Of a stretch of 64,000 nucleotides of DNA, positions 8,156-17,835 are shown piece by piece. Every line of letters begins with the position of its first letter. Within the stretch, counting starts at the first letter, position 1. The position numbers and the translations under genes were made by a program. Source of the stretch: Dyadobacter frigoris (lineage in GTDB: Bacteria > Bacteroidota > Bacteroidia > Cytophagales > Spirosomataceae); the NCBI RefSeq assembly GCF_005280585.1, contig NZ_SZVO01000003.1:186001-250000 (forward strand), read 5' to 3'. The notes under the pieces were generated by a model that saw only the letters and a list, made by a program, of their open reading frames with translations, searched no databases and was not told the DNA's origin.

Positions 8156-10921
8156 CTATTCAAATGCTCTGCGAATAATCTCAGCCTGTTCCTGGGCATG
8201 GATTTTCGAGAATCCTGTTGATGGCGACGCACTTGAACGACGGGCAATTACCTCCAATGGTTTAGCACCGGCATACATGCGAAGCATGAAAGTCCATCCA
8301 CCCATGTTAAAAGGCTCTTCCTGTACCCAAAATACTTTCGCATTTTCATAAAGTGCAAGATGTTCGTCGATTTGTTTTTGAGGGAAAGGATGCATTTGTT
8401 CCAAACGAATGATGGCAACATCATCACGTTTGTCTTTTTGCTGTCTTTCGTACAATTCGTAGTACAATTTCCCTGTACACAACAAGACTTTTGTTACCTT
8501 TTTAGGGTCCACAAAACTATCACCGATCGTTTCCTGGAACGAACCTTTAGTAAGATCTTCGAGTGGAGAAACGCAAAGCGGATGTCTCAACATCGATTTA
8601 GGTGACATCACGATCAAAGGCTTACGGAACGGGAATTTCAACTGACGGCGCATCATGTGGAAAAAGTTAGCCGGTGTTGTCACGTTCGCGACGATGATAT
8701 TGTAATCAGCAGATAATTGCAAATAACGTTCCGGACGTGCATTTGAGTGCTCTGGTCCCTGACCCTCATATCCGTGAGGAAGAAGCATCACCAGGCCAGT
8801 CCAACGATCCCATTTTGTTTCACTTGCAGTAACAAACTGATCAATAATTACTTGTGCTCCATTGGCAAAATCTCCAAATTGCGCTTCCCAGATTACCAAA
8901 GCGTTAGGATTTGCCATTGAATAACCGAATTCAAAACCTAGCACCGCATATTCCGACAACAAAGAATTATAAATCATGAAAGGCCCCTGGTCTTCCTGAA
9001 TATGCTCTAAATTACTATATGAAAAATTAGTTTCAACATCATGCAATACTGCATGACGGTGAGAGAAAGTACCACGCTGAACATCCTGTCCGCTTAAACG
9101 AACAATATTTCCATCAACAAGAATTGATCCGTAAGCAAGCAACTCAGCAGTGGCCCAGTTTACTTCCTTCTTCTCAAAAATCATTTGCTCACGATCTTTA
9201 AGAAGTTTATCAATTTGTTTTAATCGCTGGAAACCTTCCGGCGTATTGATGATAGCCTTTCCTATTTTTTCAAGAACTTCAAGAGGAACACCCGTTTCAG
9301 GTGATTTCTCAAAATCCGTAGGCGTTGATTTTCTCAGACTATGCCATTCCTGTTCCAGTTTTGGCAAAATATAAGGCAAGGCCTTTTGTTTCACCATGTC
9401 AAGACGTTCCTGAAGCAAAGTCTTGAATTCTTTATCCATATTAGCCGCCAGCTGCGCATCCACATCTCCGCGATCCGCTAAAATCTTTTGATAGATTTCG
9501 CGTGGATTTTGATGGTTTTCTATGGATTTGTAAAGTGTCGGCTGTGTAAATTTAGGCTCATCCGCTTCGTTATGGCCATGACGACGATAACAAACCATAT
9601 CAATAAAAATATCCTTATTGAATTTCTGACGATATTCAACAGCCAGTCTCATACAGAATACAACGGCCTCAGGATCATCACCATTTACGTGAAGAACAGG
9701 TGCATCAACAACTTTGGCAACATCAGTACAGTAAATACTTGTACGCGCATCAACAAAATCCGTTGTAAAACCAACCTGATTATTGATTACAAAATGGATT
9801 GTTCCACCGGTGTAATAGCCATTAAGGCCAGACATTTGTGTAACTTCATAAACAATTCCCTGACCGGCAACCGCTGCATCTCCGTGAATAATCACAGGAA
9901 GTACGCGGTCATAATCAGACTCATACATACCATCAGCTCTTGCTCGGATATATCCTTCAACTACCGGATTTACCGCTTCAAGATGTGATGGGTTCGGAGC
10001 AAGTTTCAAATGGACCTGGCTTCCGTTTTCAGCAGTGATCTGGCTTGCGTAACCCATATGGTATTTTACATCACCATCACCCCAAACCTGATCAGGCAAA
10101 TTACCTTCAAATTCGTTGAAGATCTGTCCGTAGGTTTTCTGCATCACGTTAGCAAGCACATTCAAACGACCTCTGTGCGCCATACCGATCATCACTTCAA
10201 CCACGCCCATTTCTGCAGCTTTGTTGATCATCGCGTCAAGAGCAGGAATCGTTGTTTCTCCACCTTCCAGTGAAAAACGTTTCTGACCAAGGTATTTTGT
10301 GTGAAGGAAATTTTCAAAAACTACCGCCTCATTCAATTTCGAAAGAATATGTTTTTTCTCATCAATTGAAAAAGTCATGTTCAATGCTTCTTTTTCAATT
10401 TTCTTGCGCAACCAGTTTTTTTGTTCCCGGTCACGAATGTAGAGATACTCAAATCCGATATTTCCTGAATAAATTGTTTTCAGAGAATCGACGATTTCAC
10501 GCAGGGTTGCAGGACGTCCAAAAACTTCGGTTCCAGCTTCAAAAACAGAATCAAGATCCTCAGGTCCAAGACTAAAATCACTTAATTCCAGTTGTGGCTT
10601 GCGATCTTTTCTCTTCTGTATCGGGTTAGTAGTGGCCAATAAGTGACCTCTTGAACGATAACCACGGATCAAATGAACCACCTCCATTTCCTTTCGGATC
10701 TGAGCTGCATCTACCTTTCCAGGTGTTGCAACTACTTTTCCATTGGTGGCGCCATTGGCATGTCCATTGCCATTAGCAGGGAACTTCTGATAGAAATCGA
10801 ACCCTTCAAAAAACTTTTGCCAACCTTCGTCTACGGAGGTTGAATCTTGCTTATAGGAATTGTATAATTCCTCTATGTAAGCGGCGTCGGAATTTGCTAT
10901 ATATGTGTATTTATCCATCAC
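8156..10921 (-). CDS. sucA: 2-oxoglutarate dehydrogenase E1 component
   Basis: E1 decarboxylates 2-oxoglutarate with thiamine diphosphate and succinylates the E2 lipoyl group. At 921 residues it has the normal E1o length. Visible signatures are the short N-terminal docking segment (YIANSDAAYIEELYNSYKQD), the MAHRGRLNVLANV motif, the ThDP region GDAAVAGQGIVYE, GHNEADEPKFTQP, and the transketolase-like C-terminal half with LLPHGYEGQGPEHSNARPER. A low-complexity Asn/Gly/Ala patch (about residues 50-62) separates the docking segment from the core. The start is one of two adjacent ATG codons (M-M-D-K). It is the first gene of an sucAB operon. Confidence 0.97.
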   Translation of the reverse strand: MMDKYTYIANSDAAYIEELYNSYKQDSTSVDEGWQKFFEGFDFYQKFPANGNGHANGATNGKVVATPGKVDAAQIRKEMEVVHLIRGYRSRGHLLATTNPIQKRKDRKPQLELSDFSLGPEDLDSVFEAGTEVFGRPATLREIVDSLKTIYSGNIGFEYLYIRDREQKNWLRKKIEKEALNMTFSIDEKKHILSKLNEAVVFENFLHTKYLGQKRFSLEGGETTIPALDAMINKAAEMGVVEVMIGMAHRGRLNVLANVMQKTYGQIFNEFEGNLPDQVWGDGDVKYHMGYASQITAENGSQVHLKLAPNPSHLEAVNPVVEGYIRARADGMYESDYDRVLPVIIHGDAAVAGQGIVYEVTQMSGLNGYYTGGTIHFVINNQVGFTTDFVDARTSIYCTDVAKVVDAPVLHVNGDDPEAVVFCMRLAVEYRQKFNKDIFIDMVCYRRHGHNEADEPKFTQPTLYKSIENHQNPREIYQKILADRGDVDAQLAANMDKEFKTLLQERLDMVKQKALPYILPKLEQEWHSLRKSTPTDFEKSPETGVPLEVLEKIGKAIINTPEGFQRLKQIDKLLKDREQMIFEKKEVNWATAELLAYGSILVDGNIVRLSGQDVQRGTFSHRHAVLHDVETNFSYSNLEHIQEDQGPFMIYNSLLSEYAVLGFEFGYSMANPNALVIWEAQFGDFANGAQVIIDQFVTASETKWDRWTGLVMLLPHGYEGQGPEHSNARPERYLQLSADYNIIVANVTTPANFFHMMRRQLKFPFRKPLIVMSPKSMLRHPLCVSPLEDLTKGSFQETIGDSFVDPKKVTKVLLCTGKLYYELYERQQKDKRDDVAIIRLEQMHPFPQKQIDEHLALYENAKVFWVQEEPFNMGGWTFMLRMYAGAKPLEVIARRSSASPSTGFSKIHAQEQAEIIRRAFE

Positions 10922-11030
10922 AAATGTGATTATTTCATTTACCGCACAAAGTTACGAGACTTATGTAAACAAAACGCAAAAAATCTCCTTTTTACTAAAC
11001 ATGTTAAGAGATATTCACCTTAAGTTTACT

Positions 11031-11963
11031 TCAATACTTCTGGAAGCCATTCGGGTTAGGAACAAACTTCAGCATTAACTCGTGAATTCCTTTGGGCGCA
11101 TTGGAAACTATGTTAATTTGTTCAATTTGTCGTGTACTGTAAAAATATCCAAGCCTTATATTCTTACCTACCTGAGCTTCGGCAGATAATTGTAAATAAT
11201 TAATATTTGAACCGCCATAAGAATAAGCTCCTCCCGCATGATAAGTAGCTCCTACGCCTACTTTCTCACTAAACCAGACGCGTCCGCCAAAATCTACCCT
11301 GAGTTTATAATCCTTTTCCTGCACAACAAGTAAATTTGGCAATAACTTCACATCTTCCGCCAGCGCATAACTCCCACCCAGCATAATATAAAGCGGCCGC
11401 CTGTAAAAAGATGCGATGGACTGCTGACCAAATTTCTGAGATAAAATTTCAGGTTTTGAAACCCCAAGAAAAAAATCATCCGAATGAAGCCACGCACCTA
11501 ATCCAAAACTGCCAAGTGCTCTGTTTGTACTATTAAGAGACGACTGTGTATCAAAAACCGGCAAAACATTTATACCGCCTTGCCCGCCCAAAGCCAGTTT
11601 CCAATTATCATTTATCCCCAGGTGATAGGCAAAAGAGGCGGAAAAAGCGGTCGTTGTAAAATAACTGGTTTGATCATTCAGAGCCTGAAAACCTATTCCA
11701 AATTTTCCGTTTGAAATTGTACCGTCACCTGCGAAAGTCTGGCTGGAGGGCGAATTGGGAATTGTAAACCACTTCCGACGAAACATCGCTGTCATATTAA
11801 ATGTTTCCCGGACGCCCGTAAAAGCGGGATTTATCGCCATCGGATTTTGCAGGTACTGCTCATACAAAACTTCTCTTTGAGCAAAAACATTTTGATCTTC
11901 TAAAAAAAGAAAAGAAACAATCAGCAGGCATGAAAAAATACTTTTTCGAAAATTTATTATCAT
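11031..11963 (-). CDS. PorP/SprF family outer-membrane protein
   Basis: A 310-residue protein with an N-terminal signal peptide (cut likely after VFAQ at about 29) followed by the family opening YEQYLQNPMAINPAFTG. The rest is beta-rich with alternating aromatic residues, in keeping with an outer-membrane barrel. PorP and SprF are linked to type IX secretion and to surface display of adhesins in Bacteroidota; in this family many members sit next to large secreted proteins, which is not the case here. It follows the TolB-like gene after 106 bp with a terminator between them, so it may have its own promoter. Assignment to the family is secure; the partner it serves is unknown. Confidence 0.9.
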   Translation of the reverse strand: MIINFRKSIFSCLLIVSFLFLEDQNVFAQREVLYEQYLQNPMAINPAFTGVRETFNMTAMFRRKWFTIPNSPSSQTFAGDGTISNGKFGIGFQALNDQTSYFTTTAFSASFAYHLGINDNWKLALGGQGGINVLPVFDTQSSLNSTNRALGSFGLGAWLHSDDFFLGVSKPEILSQKFGQQSIASFYRRPLYIMLGGSYALAEDVKLLPNLLVVQEKDYKLRVDFGGRVWFSEKVGVGATYHAGGAYSYGGSNINYLQLSAEAQVGKNIRLGYFYSTRQIEQINIVSNAPKGIHELMLKFVPNPNGFQKY

Positions 11964-12002
11964 TTTTAGTACTTAAATAAAAGGTTGGGGTTTTGTAATA
12001 AA

Positions 12003-12033
12003 AAATGGCACGAGAATCTATCTCCTGCCATTT
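12003..12033 (-). terminator. Rho-independent terminator after the TolB-like gene
   Basis: Inverted repeat AAATGGCA / TGCCATTT with additional GAGA/TCTC pairing inside the loop. Read on the minus strand the hairpin is followed by a T-run (TTTTTTATT), as expected for a terminator 37 bp downstream of the stop at 12070. Confidence 0.8.
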
Positions 12034-12069
12034 CAATTTCTTTCAAATTCTATATTTACTTAACAAAGT

Positions 12070-15000
12070 TTAAAAATCATATCCCAATGTAACATAAGGA
12101 ATGGCCTTGTTTGTGGAGCCGTTATCAACGCCCCATGCATAATCAAATTTAACATAAATCCCGAAAACCGTCGTGCGGGCTCCAATTCCGTAACCCATCA
12201 AATATGGATTTCTATAATTGGTAACCGTTGCTTTGAAAGGATCTTCCACGCTTCCGATTATTTCTGTGTTCAAACTATTTTTTTCACTAAATGGCCCTTT
12301 TCCTGTCCATGCCGTACCGATATCTCCGAATCCGACAATCTGGAAATTTCTCAGGGTGCTTGAAGTGATTGCGCCACGGTATAAATATTTGATCAAAGGA
12401 ATTCTCAATTCTGCATTTGCCAGCATATAACTCGTACCCGACAAACGGTTCAAATTAAACCCTCTCAAATTTGTCGCAAAATCAGTGAAGAAAATATCTC
12501 TGTTGTCTTTTGTGAAATCCAGCGCATTGACACCCGTTGTACGAGAATCCTTTTTATTCCCAATCCAGTTTTCCATACCGCCCAGAACACTTTGTTTGGC
12601 AGCTTTACCTCCTGAATGACTTGCTGCAACTCTGACTGCAAGAATAAGATCGCGGTGAATTTTTTGATAATGTCTGAAATCCAGACTTACGCGGTTGAAA
12701 CTTTCATTGCTGTTTGACAACCCCATATAAGTATCATAACGAACTTTAAACCGGGTTCCCTGCATCATGTTAAGTCCGTTTGTACGTGTATTATCAAATA
12801 CATATTCCATTCTGAGTGCTCCGTAATTTGATTTCAAATCAGGATTCGTCAGGATTAAATCAATATTTCTTGTCGACGCGAACATTGGAGCAAGTGTAAA
12901 ACGACTCGTTGTTGAGAATGGATAAGAGGCAGAAAGTGTTACCTTATTAAAGCGATATTTCTGCGGTGCAACTTCCGAATCGATATATAAGGCTTGCCTG
13001 TCAATTCTTATACCAAAATCAACACGGCGCGCATTGTAATTATATTCTGCAAAAAGATTGCTGTTACGGAAATTGGAAGAAATAAACACCCCTGCTTTAA
13101 TAACGTGATTTTCGAGCAGATCATTCATAGAAATTGACTGTGCATATCCAAACCCACGGATCGGATCAATACGCCAGTCTGAATTTGCGTCATTTGTAAT
13201 AAACAATCCTTTGTAATTATATGGACCTTTTATTGCGATATTCTCACGAGTTGATTTTGTTCTTGTCAGCGCCGGTGTTGTAGGGAAGCTTCCTCTTCTC
13301 TGACGTGATTCGAATGTTTTTAGAATTTCTTCGTCAAATTCATAGTTATCTGTATCAACTTCTCCATCTTTCAAAGCCAATTTAGAAGGTTCCGCTTTAA
13401 CAGGACTAGCTGATGAATCCGGCTTGGCAACAGCCGTCGAAACCACAGGTTTTGTTTCACTACCACCTATAACATCTCCCTTAACCAAAGAAGGAGTCTG
13501 AAGCGAAACGTTCGGGTCAAATCCATTTTTAAATGCAGCCGTGTAATAACCATCATTAAGATAAGTGTAAGCAATAGCTCCACCGGATTTTAATGAAATA
13601 TCCGCATTTCTGATATTGTAGATATAATTGGTTAGCTGCGAACTTGTATTGGAAGCCTTATTATATTTAAAAACATTGTTTACGCCTTTTACATTTGACA
13701 AATAATAAACATCATTGTCATCTGCATAAATCGGAGCAACTTTAACTTTCGGGTCCAGTGGCGTTAATCTTGTCACAACTTCCGCTCTTGGCGCTCCGTC
13801 ATGTTCAAAAAGTGATAAACCGGAAGACATCGTTTTGAAATTCCCTTTATCTGTTCCAAGAGAATCCGTCGGGCGGTTTGAAGCAAATACTACTTTTCTC
13901 GATGATCCCTGAACAAATCTTGGAGAAACATCATCGTATAAATCGTTGGTAAGACCAGTAATCGAAGTACGGGAAACACTTACAAGAAATAAATCATTTT
14001 GTCCATTTTTATCAGCGCTGACGGCAAGCATCGTTCCATCATTTGAAACATCCATATCGCTGACCTGGTCAAGGCTGCGAAGAACTCTTCTCAGTTTTAT
14101 TCTTATCTTTTTGGTATCAAGATTTTCATATTGATAAAAGTTTTGATGACCATTTTCAGAAGCAAGTATGGAAAGCGTATTATTTCTTGACCAGCCTAAA
14201 AGTGGTGGCTGGGTTTTTAACCTTCCTCCGATAATATCCAGTTTCCCCTGACGGATCATTTTTTTAGAGCCCGATTCGCTATCAAATAAATACACACGAT
14301 AACGGCCATTTTTCATTTCACTTACCGCAGTCCATTTTTTATCCGGTGAAACTTTAATAACCGCATTCGCGTCAGAAGCGCTTAATTCATTCAGTTTATA
14401 TTTCCAAACAGGAGCCGGATCCGTATAATACTGTTCCGCCTTTTTGTTGATGTTCATATAATACGCACGCCAGTCTCTCAAAAAACGATTGTACGATGGC
14501 ACGCCTAATGTACTTGTGATACTGGTCTGTTCCGTACGAATGATACGGGTAAGGTTCAGGATATCGGAAATTTTATCGCGTCCATATTTTTCAGCAATAT
14601 AATTCCAGATCGAATGTCCAATCAGCGTTGCGTCATTTCCGGTAAGTAACGTCGGTTTTTTAACATTACGATTTTTCAAAAAATCACGCATGTAATCATT
14701 TAATTCCGGCGACCAGCCCTCTGAAATATAAGCAGCAGCACCAGACATGAACCATTCCGGAAGTGTAAGAAGCAAAGAACTTTGAAGAGCTTCCTTCATA
14801 TTTCCGCCATAAAGCATGTCGTAAACAAAAAGAAGACTGATATCTTTTACCAGTTTTTTCTTAAATCCTATCTGGTCACCTGTGTACGCAACCTCCACCC
14901 GCGACTGTCCGAGATCCAGTTTTTTATCATCAAGATTATCAAGTTTTGACAATCCCATGTTACTTTGTTCAAGTTCCTGAGGTGAGTTATACAGGAAAAT

Positions 15001-15285
15001 TTTCACACGGGTATATGGTGTCCAGCCTAAAACATCAGTAATTCTATCAAATTCATTTTCAGCATATTGAGCCGTAAGTTTAGCTAATGCTGTACCACCC
15101 TGATAGTGATAAATTTCGAAATTTGTAGTCCTGAAAATCTTCCAGGTGAAGGTTTTATTCTGTACCCGGTTTTTCCCGAAGACTTCCTGAGAGGGATAAC
15201 GTTGTGCAATACTTTCAACGCTTACCAAAAGTAACGCGAAAATAGAACCCGATATAGCTAGCTTGTGTATAAATTTTATGCTCAT
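12070..15285 (-). CDS. TolB-like beta-propeller protein with C-terminal Omp85-like barrel
   Basis: A 1071-residue exported protein. The signal peptide runs to about 27 (VESIAQ). The next part (about 35-280) resembles the peptidase-MA-like region of TolB-like Cytophagales proteins (FRTTNFEIYHYQGG, LPEWFMSGAAAYISEGW), followed by WD40-like/PD40 repeats (about 300-600; SPDKKWTAVSEMKNGRYRVYLFD, SRNNTLSILASENG). A Ser/Pro/Lys linker (about 615-650) leads to a C-terminal surface-antigen/BamA-type barrel (about 680-1071) ending YVTLGYDF with the terminal Phe used by barrel assembly. The HExxH zinc motif of active metallopeptidases is not seen (EWFMSG instead), so proteolysis is doubtful. A good AGGAG site precedes the ATG. 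It starts 16 bp after the FAD oxidoreductase gene and is likely co-transcribed. Its function is unknown; an envelope role is inferred. Confidence 0.82.
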   Translation of the reverse strand: MSIKFIHKLAISGSIFALLLVSVESIAQRYPSQEVFGKNRVQNKTFTWKIFRTTNFEIYHYQGGTALAKLTAQYAENEFDRITDVLGWTPYTRVKIFLYNSPQELEQSNMGLSKLDNLDDKKLDLGQSRVEVAYTGDQIGFKKKLVKDISLLFVYDMLYGGNMKEALQSSLLLTLPEWFMSGAAAYISEGWSPELNDYMRDFLKNRNVKKPTLLTGNDATLIGHSIWNYIAEKYGRDKISDILNLTRIIRTEQTSITSTLGVPSYNRFLRDWRAYYMNINKKAEQYYTDPAPVWKYKLNELSASDANAVIKVSPDKKWTAVSEMKNGRYRVYLFDSESGSKKMIRQGKLDIIGGRLKTQPPLLGWSRNNTLSILASENGHQNFYQYENLDTKKIRIKLRRVLRSLDQVSDMDVSNDGTMLAVSADKNGQNDLFLVSVSRTSITGLTNDLYDDVSPRFVQGSSRKVVFASNRPTDSLGTDKGNFKTMSSGLSLFEHDGAPRAEVVTRLTPLDPKVKVAPIYADDNDVYYLSNVKGVNNVFKYNKASNTSSQLTNYIYNIRNADISLKSGGAIAYTYLNDGYYTAAFKNGFDPNVSLQTPSLVKGDVIGGSETKPVVSTAVAKPDSSASPVKAEPSKLALKDGEVDTDNYEFDEEILKTFESRQRRGSFPTTPALTRTKSTRENIAIKGPYNYKGLFITNDANSDWRIDPIRGFGYAQSISMNDLLENHVIKAGVFISSNFRNSNLFAEYNYNARRVDFGIRIDRQALYIDSEVAPQKYRFNKVTLSASYPFSTTSRFTLAPMFASTRNIDLILTNPDLKSNYGALRMEYVFDNTRTNGLNMMQGTRFKVRYDTYMGLSNSNESFNRVSLDFRHYQKIHRDLILAVRVAASHSGGKAAKQSVLGGMENWIGNKKDSRTTGVNALDFTKDNRDIFFTDFATNLRGFNLNRLSGTSYMLANAELRIPLIKYLYRGAITSSTLRNFQIVGFGDIGTAWTGKGPFSEKNSLNTEIIGSVEDPFKATVTNYRNPYLMGYGIGARTTVFGIYVKFDYAWGVDNGSTNKAIPYVTLGYDF

Positions 15286-15301
15286 TTTTCTCCTGCTTAC
15301 T

Positions 15302-16378
15302 TCAACGGAAATATAACGAAAAATACCTCTTAATATTCACTGCATCACTCAATTCTTTATGCTCCACAAGATATTCTGAAAACTGATTCGCAAAAAAAGG
15401 TGCTAGTGTGACACCCTTTGTACCCAATCCGTTGAATATTCCGAGCTGCGGATGATCCGGATGAATGCCTAACAGCGGTCTTCTGTCATGCGAAGAAGGC
15501 CGGATTCCGGCAGACTGACCCGTGATTGAATACGGTACTTTTAATATAGGTTTCAACTTTTCTTCGAGCTCTTCCCTGGCACTTTCGGTAACATCCCAAT
15601 TGAGGTTTTCCCAGGAATAAGTCGCTCCTATCCTACACGTTGAACCCGTAACCGGAAGGATAAAAATACCCTGATTTACTATCTGACTGCCCGTTATTTT
15701 TTCAATTTGCACTTCCAGAATTTCACCTTTAACTGGTGTAAAAGGCAGCCAGCGGAAGTATTTATTGTCTTTTGCCAGATAACCCTGACAAAGAATTACT
15801 TTATCAAACGTAATATTTTTCCAAATGACATGTTCGCCTGAAAAAATTAAATCATCTGCGGCAAAAGGGGAATCCAGGTATTGATTATTTTCCAAAAAAT
15901 ATTCTCTGCTTTTGTCAAGCAAAACAGGCAAGTCAACCCAACCTGATTGAATCACCTCCATTCCACCATAAGGCGTATGAACATGTTCAGGTATTATTTC
16001 CAGTTTGGTATCCTGAATATAGGTAGAAATCCCGGGATCTGAAGTACGGGATAAATACGAATTTTGCTCCTCAATAGATCGGAAAGGTCTGAAAATGGAC
16101 GCCTCATGAAGAATCTCCGCATCAAGCTTTTTTTCCAGTCCTGAATAAAAATTTTGCGCGTAAGGGAAAATATCGCCCGCAAGCCAGGTTTTTACAAGCT
16201 TTTTTCCAGTAAGCGGATTGAAAATGCCAGCGGCAACTTTTGAAGAAGATGGTAATGATGAATCATTGACCAATAATACTTTTTTTCCTGAATTATGCAG
16301 ATGCCATGCTAGCGACGTCCCTGCAATTCCTTGTCCTACAATTAAATAGTCATAAAACGAATCGAGATTTGCTGTCAT
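15302..16378 (-). CDS. FAD-dependent amine/amino-acid oxidase (DAO family)
   Basis: A 358-residue flavoprotein. It opens with a Rossmann motif YDYLIVGQGIAGTSLAWHLHN (G-x-G-x-x-G around 14-19) and ends with the DAO-fold substrate part (SAGIRPSSHDRRPLLGIHPDHPQLGIFNGLGTKGVTLAPFFA). It belongs to the glycine/D-amino-acid oxidase group that also includes ThiO and the C-terminal half of MnmC; there is no thi gene or methyltransferase half nearby, so substrate is not assigned. No signal peptide is seen. It lies between cmk (6 bp) and the TolB-like gene (16 bp), so it is part of a cmk-led operon, a link whose meaning is unclear. Confidence 0.83.
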   Translation of the reverse strand: MTANLDSFYDYLIVGQGIAGTSLAWHLHNSGKKVLLVNDSSLPSSSKVAAGIFNPLTGKKLVKTWLAGDIFPYAQNFYSGLEKKLDAEILHEASIFRPFRSIEEQNSYLSRTSDPGISTYIQDTKLEIIPEHVHTPYGGMEVIQSGWVDLPVLLDKSREYFLENNQYLDSPFAADDLIFSGEHVIWKNITFDKVILCQGYLAKDNKYFRWLPFTPVKGEILEVQIEKITGSQIVNQGIFILPVTGSTCRIGATYSWENLNWDVTESAREELEEKLKPILKVPYSITGQSAGIRPSSHDRRPLLGIHPDHPQLGIFNGLGTKGVTLAPFFANQFSEYLVEHKELSDAVNIKRYFSLYFR

Positions 16379-16384
16379 GAAATT

Positions 16385-17089
16385 TTACTTTGTTTCACGA
16401 CCACGAAGTACCAGACCTATCTGCTCATCAGCAAGACGAACCACCATTTCCACTTGTTCATCAAGCGTCATCAATGAATTATCAATATAAATCGCATCTT
16501 CTGCCTGACGAAGGGGACTTTCAGTGCGCGTTGTATCAATATGATCCCGCATTTTAAGGTTTTCAGCAATTTCCTGTAACCCGATCAGCTCTCCTTTTTC
16601 CAGCAATTCTGCCTGGCGGCGCTGGGCACGGATCATTGGATCAGCGGTCATGAAAATTTTCAGTTCAGCCTGCGGAAAAACGACAGTTCCAATATCACGG
16701 CCATCCATAACAATCCCTCTCGTTTTCCCCATTCTTTGCTGCTGGGCAACCAACGCGTGACGCACTTCTGCAACAGCACTGACCGTACTAACCTGCTCGG
16801 AAACATACATTTTCCTGATTTCATCCTCAACATTTAATCCATTGAGATAGGTATCGTTCGTTCCCTTTACTTTATGTCTGCGAAAAGTGATGTGAATATC
16901 ACTGAGCACTTTTTGGATTTCTTTTGGATTCGAAACAGAAATGTGATTCTGGATAAAAAACAATGTTACGGCACGGTACATTGCTCCCGTGTCTATATAG
17001 GCGTAATTCAGCTGCTTTGCAACTTGCTTGGCGGTCGTGCTTTTGCCGCAGCTTGAATAGCCGTCAATCGCAACAATTATTTTTGGCAT
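16385..17089 (-). CDS. cmk: (d)CMP kinase
   Basis: Cytidylate kinase phosphorylates CMP and dCMP. I chose the ATG at 17089 (protein MPKIIVAIDGYSSCGKST, 234 residues); a TTG three codons upstream is possible but less likely. The P-loop is GYSSCGKST (about 9-17). The NMP-binding and lid parts are recognisable: YIDTGAMYRAVT, MDGRDIGTVVFPQAELKIFMTA and RDHIDTTRTESPLRQAEDAIYIDNS. Length fits the family. The gene probably heads an operon with the FAD oxidoreductase and the TolB-like gene. Confidence 0.96.
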   Translation of the reverse strand: MPKIIVAIDGYSSCGKSTTAKQVAKQLNYAYIDTGAMYRAVTLFFIQNHISVSNPKEIQKVLSDIHITFRRHKVKGTNDTYLNGLNVEDEIRKMYVSEQVSTVSAVAEVRHALVAQQQRMGKTRGIVMDGRDIGTVVFPQAELKIFMTADPMIRAQRRQAELLEKGELIGLQEIAENLKMRDHIDTTRTESPLRQAEDAIYIDNSLMTLDEQVEMVVRLADEQIGLVLRGRETK

Positions 17090-17232
17090 ACTTTTCAAAG
17101 TTTATTATTTGGCCTGATTACGCAGCCAAAGTCAAAATGCAACTGGTAATATCTGCAAAAATATAAGAAAGTAAGCGGGAGACGAACTTTTTTATAGGCT
17201 AACTTGAAAACTATCCTTATTATAATTGATAA

Positions 17233-17817
17233 CTAATTCTCCACTAAAAAGATAACCATGCTCCTTGCACCGTGGGCTCCGATCACCAAAGATTGTTCAA
17301 TGTCGGCAGTCTTGGAAGGACCGGCAATAAAACATCCCCAACCGGTAGTTTCGGTAAGGCGCTTGTAGGCATCATGCATGTTATTGACCAACGCACTTCT
17401 TGGAATTACAAATGCCAGATTTTGCGTAATAAACGGCAAAACACGGTGCTGTAAATGATTGTCAGAAATCCAGACGGCCCCATTTTCAGCCACACCGAAT
17501 TCCGCTTGCAAAATCGCCACTTCGATCATTTCCAGCTCATGCGGATCCGACATTTGCAAGCTGAAATCTGCCCAGTCCGCAAGTTCAGGAATTGTTGTGG
17601 CCTTATTTACTACGCCAGCATACATTTCATCGACTTTATTTTTTAGATCCAAAAGTGAGTCAACAACAATTACTTCTGTATAAATCGCTTCCAGTATTTC
17701 TTTAAACTTCGCTTCCGTATTTTCATAATTGCTTTCATATGTATAATTAAGCGGAAGTATTGTTCCCGAAGGTTTGTTCAGCTTGATTTGCTGAAGTATT
17801 TTTTCACGTGAGCTCAT
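17233..17817 (-). CDS. lutC: LUD-domain protein LutC
   Basis: A 194-residue LutC/YkgG-type protein (LUD domain). LutA, LutB and LutC together form an L-lactate-oxidising iron-sulfur complex in Bacillus and many other bacteria; LutC has no cluster of its own. Family features seen are AILQAEFGVAENGAVWISDN in mid-protein and the C-terminal GWGCFIAGPSKTADIEQSLVIGAHGARSMVIFLV. The start ATG lies 18 bp downstream of lutB, so the two form an operon. lutA is separate, 2 kb upstream, with a divergent gene in between. Confidence 0.92.
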   Translation of the reverse strand: MSSREKILQQIKLNKPSGTILPLNYTYESNYENTEAKFKEILEAIYTEVIVVDSLLDLKNKVDEMYAGVVNKATTIPELADWADFSLQMSDPHELEMIEVAILQAEFGVAENGAVWISDNHLQHRVLPFITQNLAFVIPRSALVNNMHDAYKRLTETTGWGCFIAGPSKTADIEQSLVIGAHGARSMVIFLVEN

Positions 17818-17835
17818 GTTATTACAATGCTTTAA

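Noticed and set aside
9488-9988. 166-residue plus-strand ORF within sucA
   Set aside because: It lies wholly opposite the conserved 2-oxoglutarate dehydrogenase E1 frame and has no recognisable domain; a shadow ORF.
10981-11030. Terminator hairpin after porP/sprF
   Set aside because: Only a 5-bp ATCTC/GAGAT pair with a long loop; insufficient support.
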